Assembly (NCBI GenBank): GCA_036444495.1
Contig: JAZGBC010000272.1
Span: 1 to 5,537, forward strand
Direction of reading: 5' to 3'
DNA from: JAZGBC01 sp036444495
GTDB lineage: Bacteria; Pseudomonadota; Alphaproteobacteria; Kiloniellales; J153
Length of the DNA stretch: 5,537 bases
Below are positions 1-4,951 of this stretch, one piece after another. A program made the translations under genes and the position numbers. Position 1 is the first letter of the stretch. Each line of letters opens with the position of its first letter. Under the pieces are notes generated by a model that saw only the letters and a program-made list of their open reading frames with translations, was not told the DNA's origin and made no database searches.

Positions 1-709
1 GGACAGTGCCCGGGGCAGCAAGCTGCTCCATGCGGCTGGCCAGATGCACGGTCGGTCCGATGGCGTCGTAGGTCATGGAGAGGTCGTTGCCGATGGTGCG
101 CACGACCACCTCGCCCGAATGAAACCCGACCCGGGCGCGTACCTCGACGCCGTGCTTGCGGCGTACCTCCGCGGCCACGGGCTGCAGCTCGCGCTGCAGA
201 GTCAGCGCCGCGTAGGCCGCCCGCACCGCGTGGTCCTCATGGGCGATGGGCGCGCCGAACAGCGCCATGATGCCGTCGCCCAGTACCTTGTTGACGGTGC
301 CCTCGTAACGGTGCACGGCGTCCATCATGACCTGGACCGATGTGTCCAGAATTTGCTGCGCGTGCTCCGGGTCGGCGCCGTCGATCATCCCCAGCGAGCC
401 GCAGATGTCGGCGAACAGCACCGTCACCTGCTTGCGCTCGCCCTCGAGGACGGCGCGGGAGTTCAGGATGCGCTCGGCGAGATGCGCGGGCGTGTAGCTC
501 CCGGGGTTCTCCGCGGCGAGCGCCGAGGCGGTCGCGCGGGCCTCCACCGGGGCGTCGGCGGCGAGCTTGTGGCCGCAGGCGCCGCAGAACATGGCGTCCG
601 GCGGCACGGCCGCGCTGCAGGAGGGGCAACTACGCTCGAGCTTGGTGCCGCACCTCTCACAGAAGAGCACGCCGTCGCGATTCTGGGTTCGGCAGTTGGC
701 GCATTCCAT
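1..709 (-). CDS. Adenylate/guanylate cyclase with N-terminal double zinc ribbon (partial, 3' end outside window)
   Basis: Class III nucleotide cyclase, expected to make cAMP (or cGMP) from the nucleoside triphosphate in the cytosol. 236 residues are visible, read towards coordinate 1. Residues 1-49 form a double zinc ribbon with four CxxC knuckles (C3/C6, C17/C20, C28/C31, C42/C45). The cyclase domain begins near residue 92. It shows VTVLFADI with metal ligand D101, and KVLGDGIMALFG with second metal ligand D145. By alignment from memory to mammalian IIC2, K141 and D215 match the adenine-selecting pair and R226 matches the transition-state Arg, while the usual Asn is H222. The ATG at 709 is chosen because an in-frame stop lies at 731-733 and GGAG sits 9 nt upstream. 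Relatives of this type usually carry a large AAA/NTPase and TPR region after the cyclase, so much of the protein probably lies outside the window. It lies downstream of the DUF4242 gene on the same strand and could be co-transcribed. The family call is secure; substrate and partners are inferred. Confidence 0.93.
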   Translation of the reverse strand, partial: MECANCRTQNRDGVLFCERCGTKLERSCPSCSAAVPPDAMFCGACGHKLAADAPVEARATASALAAENPGSYTPAHLAERILNSRAVLEGERKQVTVLFADICGSLGMIDGADPEHAQQILDTSVQVMMDAVHRYEGTVNKVLGDGIMALFGAPIAHEDHAVRAAYAALTLQRELQPVAAEVRRKHGVEVRARVGFHSGEVVVRTIGNDLSMTYDAIGPTVHLASRMEQLAAPGTV

Positions 710-762
710 CGGCGACGGCTCCGCTCGGGGTTATCGGCTCGTTCGATGCGGTTCGCCACAAT

Positions 763-807
763 GGCAGCGAGTTGTGCGGCAGTGAGTTGCGCGGCAGTGA
801 ATCGTGC
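763..807. repeat. Three imperfect 15-bp tandem repeats between two minus-strand genes
   Basis: Three head-to-tail units occupy 763-777, 778-792 and 793-807, with consensus GGCAGTGAGTTGYGC. Units 1 and 2 match at 13 of 15 positions, and the other pairs at 12 of 15. They lie 54 bp upstream of the cyclase start and 11 bp beyond the DUF4242 stop. Possible roles are a regulator-binding array for the cyclase gene, or simple slippage. A unit length divisible by three would also fit a decayed coding remnant, but no gene is supported here. No clear promoter or T-tract terminator was found in the rest of the 710-818 spacer. Confidence 0.7.
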
Positions 808-818
808 GGGCCCGGCGT

Positions 819-1094
819 CTAGGATTCGGCTGTGGTCGGGTCGATGATCACCCTGACTTCCTCGATGCGATTGGCGGGAAATCCCGACAACTCCGCGTGC
901 TTGAGGATCATGTCTTTACTCGGCGCGATATAGATACAGTAGGTCTTGTCGCTGGTGACATAGGACTCAAGCCACTGGATTTGTGGCCCGATTTCCCGCA
1001 ACGCCTCGTTGGACTTGTCGGCCGCGCCTCGAAGGTCCGGGGGCGGCAAACTGCCGATTCCCAGGATATCCCGCTCGATTACGAATTTCGGCAT
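819..1094 (-). CDS. DUF4242 domain-containing protein (SCO4226-like small protein)
   Basis: Complete 91-residue cytosolic protein matching the DUF4242 family, whose best-known member is the nickel-binding SCO4226 of Streptomyces coelicolor (small ferredoxin-like fold). Recognisable family segments are the N-terminal MPKFVIERDI (1-10), the central IGPQIQWLESYVTSDKTYC (35-53), GFPANRI (71-77) and the C-terminal IDPTTAE (84-90). No signal peptide or membrane segment is seen. The ATG at 1094 is preferred over in-frame starts extending to 1256: the homologous sequence begins there, and AGGAG plus a closer AGAGG lie just upstream. The gene is divergent from the epimerase and precedes the cyclase on its own strand. 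About 57% of bases are G or C in the stretch I counted (841-1080), visibly below its neighbours. Metal binding in this copy is not demonstrated, and the function of most family members is unknown. Confidence 0.9.
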   Translation of the reverse strand: MPKFVIERDILGIGSLPPPDLRGAADKSNEALREIGPQIQWLESYVTSDKTYCIYIAPSKDMILKHAELSGFPANRIEEVRVIIDPTTAES

Positions 1095-1176
1095 CGCGTC
1101 CTCTTCTCCTCCCAAAAGCCCTGTTCCGTTGCCCGTTTGCGCCGACAGGGTAATCTTCGATCGATTTATTGACAAT

Positions 1177-1190
1177 GTGCCGGGTGGCAC
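1177..1190. promoter_or_regulatory. Inverted repeat at the predicted DUF4242 transcription start (possible operator or leader hairpin)
   Basis: GTGCC, a GGGT spacer, then GGCAC form a perfect 5-bp inverted repeat directly downstream of the candidate -10 element. Its position would suit a repressor site or a short 5' hairpin in the transcript. It is short, so chance is a fair alternative. Confidence 0.3.
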
Positions 1191-1196
1191 GGTCGG

Positions 1197-1205
1197 ATCA
1201 TAGCA
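1197..1205 (-). promoter_or_regulatory. Candidate extended -10 promoter for the DUF4242 gene
   Basis: On the minus strand the sequence reads TGCTATGAT, an extended -10 (TGn) followed by TATGAT, which matches 5 of 6 consensus bases. No good -35 hexamer sits 16-18 bp upstream, as is common for extended -10 promoters. Transcription would start near 1190, giving a leader of about 95 nt before the ATG at 1094. This is a prediction from sequence only. Confidence 0.5.
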
Positions 1206-1313
1206 AAATTTTCCGGCGGAGTACCTACCAAGCCGACGCGGGAGCCATCCACACAAGACACGACCGGCACACTCCCCGGCCGGCCCGCCGTGGCGCCCCC
1301 CGCCGATCCGGGC

Positions 1314-1319
1314 TAGAAT
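1314..1319 (+). promoter_or_regulatory. Candidate -10 element for the 4-hydroxyproline epimerase gene
   Basis: TAGAAT matches 5 of 6 bases of TATAAT and stands out in a very GC-rich stretch. A weak -35 (TGGCGC, 3 of 6) lies 17 bp upstream at 1291-1296. The start site would be near 1326, leaving a leader of only about 20 nt that contains GGGAG at 1331-1335. Position and leader length are plausible, but the poor -35 suggests an activator would be needed. Confidence 0.4.
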
Positions 1320-1345
1320 CCGCTCCTGACGGGAGTGATGGAGCG

Positions 1346-2377
1346 ATGACCCAGGACAGCGCGGGAAAAAGGACCTTCAGGCCCAACACCTTCTTCTGCA
1401 TCGACGGGCATACCTGCGGCAATCCGGTGCGCCTGGTGGCCAGCGGCGGGCCGCCGCTCGAGGGCGACACCATGAGCGAGCGGCGCCAGGATTTCCTGGC
1501 GCGCTACGACTGGATACGCACCGGGCTCATGTTCGAGCCGCGCGGCCACGACATGATGTCCGGCGCCCTGCTCTACCCGCCCACGGACCCGCGCTGCGAC
1601 GTCGGAGTCCTCTACCTGGAGACCACCGGCTGCCTGCCCATGTGCGGCCACGGCACCATCGGCACGGTCACCTTCGCCATCGAGCGCGGCCTGGTCCAGC
1701 CGGGCGAGGACGGGGTCTTGCGCCTGGACACGCCCGCGGGTCTCGTCGAGGCGCACTATGCGATGAGCAACGGCTACGTGGAGAGCGTGCGCATCCATAA
1801 CGTGGCGTCCTATCTGGCCGCCGAGGGGGTCACGGCCGACTGCCCGGAGTTGGGCAAGATCAAGGTGGATATCGCCTATGGCGGCAACTTCTACGCCATC
1901 GTCGAGCCGCAGGAGAACTACCGGGACCTGGAGGACTTCAGCGCCGGCGATCTCACCCGCATGTCGCTCGTCCTGCGCGAGAACCTGAAGGCGGCCATAG
2001 AGCCGGTCCATCCGGAGGACGAGACGATCCGCGGCGTGACCCACATCCTCTGGACCGGCAGGGCGCGCGACCCGCAGGCGCAGGCGCGCAACGCGGTCTT
2101 CTACGGCAGCAAGGCGATCGACCGCAGCCCCTGCGGCACGGGCACCTCGGCGCGCATGGCCCAGCTCGTGGCGCGCGGGGAGTTGTCCGTAGGCGACGAT
2201 TTCGTCCACGAGAGCATCATCGGCTCGCTCTTCCGCGGCCGGGTGGAGGGAACGGCCAGGGTGGGCAACTACGAGGCCATCCTGCCTTCGATCGAGGGCT
2301 GGGCGCGGATGACCGGCTTCAACACCATCTTCATCGACGAGCGCGACCCCTACGCCCACGGCTTCCAGGTGATTTGA
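1346..2377 (+). CDS. 4-hydroxyproline 2-epimerase (proline racemase superfamily)
   Basis: Cofactor-independent epimerase that interconverts trans-4-hydroxy-L-proline and cis-4-hydroxy-D-proline, the first step of bacterial hydroxyproline catabolism (family names HyPRE, LhpA; Brucella PrpA is a close relative). The 343-residue length is normal. Both catalytic cysteines are present: C100 in LPMCGHGTIG and C263 in DRSPCGTGTSARMA. This argues against the trans-3-hydroxyproline dehydratase branch, where one Cys is replaced. Other family segments are FFCIDGHTCGNPVRL (16-30), YDWIRTGLMFEPRGHDMMSG (54-73), the NFYAIVEPQENY segment and the C-terminal GWARMTGFNTIFIDERDP. The ATG at 1346 has GGGAG 10 nt upstream and homologues begin near it. 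An in-frame extension back to 1169 is low-complexity and unlike the family. No D-hydroxyproline oxidase, deaminase or semialdehyde dehydrogenase gene is in view, so its pathway partners must lie elsewhere. Epimerase rather than proline racemase is based on overall resemblance, not on a tested specificity residue. Confidence 0.95.
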   Translation: MTQDSAGKRTFRPNTFFCIDGHTCGNPVRLVASGGPPLEGDTMSERRQDFLARYDWIRTGLMFEPRGHDMMSGALLYPPTDPRCDVGVLYLETTGCLPMCGHGTIGTVTFAIERGLVQPGEDGVLRLDTPAGLVEAHYAMSNGYVESVRIHNVASYLAAEGVTADCPELGKIKVDIAYGGNFYAIVEPQENYRDLEDFSAGDLTRMSLVLRENLKAAIEPVHPEDETIRGVTHILWTGRARDPQAQARNAVFYGSKAIDRSPCGTGTSARMAQLVARGELSVGDDFVHESIIGSLFRGRVEGTARVGNYEAILPSIEGWARMTGFNTIFIDERDPYAHGFQVI

Positions 2378-2401
2378 CGGCGCTCAGTCGGCGGCGGGCC
2401 C

Positions 2402-2587
2402 CTAACGCGCCAGGGCCGCGTCGAAAAAGCCGACCCGCCGGTACTCCTCGCCGGGCAGGACCTGGGCGTGGCAGTCCACCTCGGCCAGGGTCCGGTAACA
2501 ATAGCGCAGGGCCAGCTCGGTCTCGGGCTGCGGCGCGCAGGCGCCGAGCAGGAGCCCGAGAAGCCCGGCCGCAAGCAGCCATCTCAT
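2402..2587 (-). CDS. Small lipoprotein of unknown function
   Basis: Complete 61-residue protein. It has a short N-terminal MRW, a hydrophobic stretch (residues 4-16) and the lipobox LGAC with C17 as the predicted lipidated cysteine, so it should be exported and anchored to a membrane. The mature part is only about 45 residues. It contains two further cysteines (C30, C39) in RYCYRTLAEVDCHAQ, which could form a disulfide, and ends in a GEEYRRVGFFDA segment. From memory, similar short lipoproteins with this YCYRTL..VDC core occur in alphaproteobacterial genomes, without a known role. The ATG at 2587 is chosen because GGGAGG sits 6 nt upstream; a start at 2608 would bury this ribosome binding site. 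The gene is convergent with the epimerase, 24 bp apart, and has no same-strand neighbour nearby. Confidence 0.82.
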   Translation of the reverse strand: MRWLLAAGLLGLLLGACAPQPETELALRYCYRTLAEVDCHAQVLPGEEYRRVGFFDAALAR

Positions 2588-2620
2588 AGCAAACCTCCCC
2601 GTTCCCACCCCCGGACCGCG

Positions 2621-2658
2621 GTTCCCTAATTCCAGGGCATGGGAACTTTTTCTTATTT
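2621..2658 (+). terminator. Candidate intrinsic terminator, plus strand
   Basis: GTTCCC (2621-2626) pairs perfectly with GGGAAC (2641-2646) across a 14-nt loop, and is followed at once by TTTTTCTTATTT on the plus strand. It lies 244 bp past the epimerase stop, beyond the start of the opposing lipoprotein gene. It would therefore stop epimerase readthrough only after it had crossed that gene antisense. The long loop weakens the call. Confidence 0.4.
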
Positions 2659-2660
2659 AG

Positions 2661-2699
2661 GCTGGGCAACCACGCGGTGCGCCTCGCCCAGGACCCAGC
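2661..2699. repeat. Nested inverted repeats in the lipoprotein / usg intergenic region
   Basis: CTGGGC (2662-2667) is complementary to GCCCAG (2686-2691), and the overlapping GCTGGG (2661-2666) to CCCAGC (2694-2699), so two mutually exclusive hairpins are possible. A smaller CAC-GCG-GTG hairpin (2671-2679) lies in the loop. No T-tract follows on either strand, so it is not a standard terminator. The rest of 2588-2873 holds an AT-rich tract (about 2717-2765), probably carrying the usg promoter, but no convincing -35/-10 pair could be picked out. Confidence 0.4.
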
Positions 2700-2873
2700 T
2701 TATCCGAGGCTCACGGAGTTTACCATATTTGTGTTGTTTTTTAACGGATTAGCAGAGGTTTTTCGCGACTCTAGTCATGGTTCGCCGAAACCGCGCGTGC
2801 TTGGCCCCCAGTGAAATCCCTGAGGGCCGAGTCCAGGGCAGGAAGCCCCGCACCACGGGAAAGGAGGGCGGCC

Positions 2874-3137
2874 ATGGAGGATGTGAACGAACTGCTGCAG
2901 GACTACCGCCTGACCACGGCGGAAATCCTGTATCACATGCCGGACTATCCGCACCTGCTGCAGAGCTACCTCTGGCAGTCGCTCGACCGCGTTCCCGATT
3001 TCCCGAAGCTGAACGAGTTCCTGGGCTACTGGGAAAAGGAGCTGGACGGCAAGCTCCACTCCGTGCGCATCGGCTACGTGGGCATCATCAAGCCCTCCGA
3101 GTGGCACCAGAGCGAGATCCTGACCACGGTGCACTAA
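2874..3137 (+). CDS. usg: Usg family protein
   Basis: Complete 87-residue protein of the Usg family, named from a small gene in the trp region of Caulobacter; its biochemical role is unknown. Family signatures run through the whole length: DYRLTTAEILYHMPDYPHLL (10-29), QSYLWQ (30-35), the FLGYWEKELDG block (49-59), and LHSVRIGYVGIIKPSEW (61-77). No signal peptide or membrane segment is present, so it should be cytosolic. The ATG at 2874 is chosen because AGGAGGG (2862-2868) lies 5 nt upstream and homologues start here; the in-frame extension to 2811 is basic and unlike the family. The usual neighbour trpF is not in view. The next gene downstream, 157 bp away on the same strand, is the acyl-CoA ligase. 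This family is the best pointer to an alphaproteobacterial source. Confidence 0.93.
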   Translation: MEDVNELLQDYRLTTAEILYHMPDYPHLLQSYLWQSLDRVPDFPKLNEFLGYWEKELDGKLHSVRIGYVGIIKPSEWHQSEILTTVH

Positions 3138-3294
3138 GCAGCGTCACCTCAGGGCGCGGCCATTTCACCCATTTCCCGACCTCCACAGCGCACTTGCGCC
3201 GCATGCGGTGACTTCCGCCGTGGCTTCCTGGTACTCTTGCGGCCAACCGGACCCAAGCGAGGGGCGGGCAAGCAGACCGGGAGGGAGGCCAGTA

Positions 3295-4944
3295 ATGCGC
3301 GGCTTGATGATGGACAGGCCGCTCTTGATCTCGTCGGTGATGGCCTACGGCGCGCGCTATCACGGCGCCGCCGAGATCGTCTCGCGCAGCGTCGAGGGAC
3401 CGATCCACCGCTACAGCTACGCCGAGTCCTACCGCCGCATGCAGAAGCTGGCGCACGCGCTCATCGCGCTGGGCGCCGAGCCGGGCGACCGGATCGGGAC
3501 CCTGGCCTGGAACACCTATCGGCATTTCGAGCTCTACTACGCCGTCTCGGGCATCGGTGCGGTTTGCCACACCATCAATCCCCGCCTGTTCCACGACCAG
3601 ATCATCCAGATCATCAACCACGCCGAGGACCGCTTTCTGTTCGTGGACCTGACCTTCGTCCCGCTGCTCGAGGAGATCCGGGACGAGCTGCATTCGGTCG
3701 AGAAGATCGTCGTCCTGACCGATCGCGCCCATATGCCGGAGACGGCCCTGAGCGAAGCCCTGTGCTACGAAGAGCTGATCGCGGACCATCCCGACTCCTT
3801 CGACTGGCCGGAGTTCGACGAGAACACCGCCGCGGGCCTCTGCTACACCTCGGGCACCACGGGCGAGCCCAAGGGCGCGCTCTATTCGCACCGCTCCACC
3901 GTCATCCACGCGCTCTGCACCATCGTCGTGAACGACGGGCGCTGGACCACGAGCCGGGACTCCTTCCTCATCATCGTACCCATGTTCCATGTCTGCGCCT
4001 GGGGCATTCCCTACGCCTGCCCGCTGTCGGGGGCCAAGATCGTCCTGCCCGGCCCGCGCTACGACGGCGAGGCGCTGTACGAGCTTCTGGAAAGCGAGGC
4101 GGTCACGGTCAGCGCCGGGGTCCCAACCATCTGGCGAACCCTGCTCGACTACCTCAGGCAGACGGGCAGGAAGCTGACGCACCTGGAGCGCCTCTGCTGC
4201 GGCGGGGCCGCCCCGCCGCTCGCCATGATCCGCGAGCTCGAGGAGGTGCACGGGATCGACTTCATGCAGGGCTGGGGCATGACCGAGACCAGCCCCGTGG
4301 GGGCGGTCACCGCGCTCAGGCCGGAGCAGAAGGCGCTCGGCCGCGAGGCGCGCTACGCCATCAAAAAGAAAGCCGGCCGGGCGCCCTTCACCTTCGATCT
4401 CAAGATCGTGGATGGGGAAGGCAACCGCCTGCCCCACGACGGCAAGACCAGTGGCGAGTTGCTGGCGCGCGGGCCCTACATCATGAGCGCCTATTACAAC
4501 AACGAGGCCGCCAATGAGACCGCCTTCGACGCGGAGGGCTGGTTCCGCACCGGGGACGTGGCGACCATCGACCCCGACGGCTATCTACAGATCACCGACC
4601 GGACCAAGGACCTGATCAAGTCGGGCGGCGAGTGGATCAGCTCCATCGACCTGGAGAACGCCGTCATGGCCCATCCGGGGGTGGCCGAGGCCGCGGCCAT
4701 CGCGCGGCCGCACCCCAAATGGGGCGAGCGGCCGCTGCTCGTGGTGGTCGCGGCCCCTGGCGCGGCCGGCGGCGCGGCCCCCGGCAAGGACGAGATCCTG
4801 GGCTTTCTCTCGGACAAGGTGGCCAGGTGGTGGCTGCCCGACGATGTGGTTTTCGTCGAGGAGCTGCCGCACACGGCCACCGGCAAGGTCTCCAAGACCA
4901 AGCTGCGCGAGCGCTTCAAGGACCACGAACTGCCGACGGTGTGA
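3295..4944 (+). CDS. AMP-forming acyl-CoA ligase, DmdB / medium- to long-chain fatty-acid type
   Basis: ANL-superfamily ligase that adenylates a carboxylic acid with ATP and then forms the CoA thioester. It has 549 residues, a normal length. Motifs in order: P-loop YTSGTTGEPKG (184-194), GWGMTETSP (326-334) with E331, GWFRTGDV (415-422) with ribose-binding D421, the hinge segment DRTKDLIKSGGEWIS (435-449) and C-terminal TATGKVSKTKLR with the likely catalytic lysine K531. The N-terminal RPLLISS and the CHTINPRLF segment resemble 3-methylthiopropionyl-CoA ligases (DmdB) and the medium/long-chain ligases usually confused with them, so the substrate is open. The ATG at 3295 has GGAGG 6 nt upstream; an in-frame extension to 3208 lacks family similarity. 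Residues 486-497 are an Ala/Gly/Pro stretch encoded by a 12-bp-period duplication. No dmdC or dmdD is visible. The gene is convergent with the TRAP permease, 7 bp away. Confidence 0.93.
   Translation: MRGLMMDRPLLISSVMAYGARYHGAAEIVSRSVEGPIHRYSYAESYRRMQKLAHALIALGAEPGDRIGTLAWNTYRHFELYYAVSGIGAVCHTINPRLFHDQIIQIINHAEDRFLFVDLTFVPLLEEIRDELHSVEKIVVLTDRAHMPETALSEALCYEELIADHPDSFDWPEFDENTAAGLCYTSGTTGEPKGALYSHRSTVIHALCTIVVNDGRWTTSRDSFLIIVPMFHVCAWGIPYACPLSGAKIVLPGPRYDGEALYELLESEAVTVSAGVPTIWRTLLDYLRQTGRKLTHLERLCCGGAAPPLAMIRELEEVHGIDFMQGWGMTETSPVGAVTALRPEQKALGREARYAIKKKAGRAPFTFDLKIVDGEGNRLPHDGKTSGELLARGPYIMSAYYNNEAANETAFDAEGWFRTGDVATIDPDGYLQITDRTKDLIKSGGEWISSIDLENAVMAHPGVAEAAAIARPHPKWGERPLLVVVAAPGAAGGAAPGKDEILGFLSDKVARWWLPDDVVFVEELPHTATGKVSKTKLRERFKDHELPTV
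4759..4779 (+). repeat. 12-bp-period duplication inside the acyl-CoA ligase gene
   Basis: GGCGCGGCC occurs at 4759-4767 and again at 4771-4779, separated by GGC. It is in frame and encodes Gly-Ala-Ala-Gly then Gly-Ala-Ala-Pro, in a surface-loop-like low-complexity segment of the C-terminal domain. It looks like replication slippage and is probably neutral. Confidence 0.6.
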
Positions 4945-4951
4945 ACGCTAA

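Noticed and set aside
44..847. Long plus-strand open frame opposite the cyclase and spacer
   Set aside because: It is rich in Gly, Arg, Ala and His with no recognisable domain, and the minus strand carries an unmistakable zinc-ribbon cyclase here. It is an antisense shadow typical of GC-rich DNA.
1157..1164. TCGATCGA palindrome
   Set aside because: An 8-bp palindrome of simple sequence within the DUF4242 leader; too short and common to call an operator.
1169..1174. TTGACA as a plus-strand -35 for the epimerase
   Set aside because: A perfect -35 hexamer, but no -10-like sequence lies 15-19 bp downstream, and it is 172 bp from the start codon. TAGAAT at 1314 is better placed.
1095..1256. N-terminal extension of the DUF4242 protein
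   Set aside because: Homologues start at MPKF. The extension would cross the extended -10 promoter and bury a strong ribosome binding site.
1169..1345. N-terminal extension of the epimerase
   Set aside because: It is in frame, but low-complexity and basic, unlike homologues. It crosses the divergent promoter region and the -10 candidate, and has no ribosome binding site.
1313..2359. Long minus-strand open frame opposite the epimerase
   Set aside because: The composition is rich in Val, Ala, Arg and Asp with no motif, and the plus strand encodes a complete epimerase with both catalytic cysteines.
2661..2699. Possible small RNA gene at the nested inverted repeats
   Set aside because: There is no T-tract terminator, no match to a known RNA family that I recognise and no promoter, so it is kept only as a repeat.
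3208..3237. Weak promoter GTGACT - 18 bp - TACTCT before the ligase
   Set aside because: Only 4 of 6 and about 3 of 6 matches; not distinguishable from chance in this region.
3088..4437. Long minus-strand open frame opposite the ligase
   Set aside because: It overlaps usg and the ligase antisense, shows no domain, and has a shadow-like composition.
3237..4517. Second plus-strand frame inside the ligase gene
   Set aside because: It is extremely Arg/Ala/Gly-rich and is the +1 shadow of the ligase reading frame, which carries all the expected motifs.
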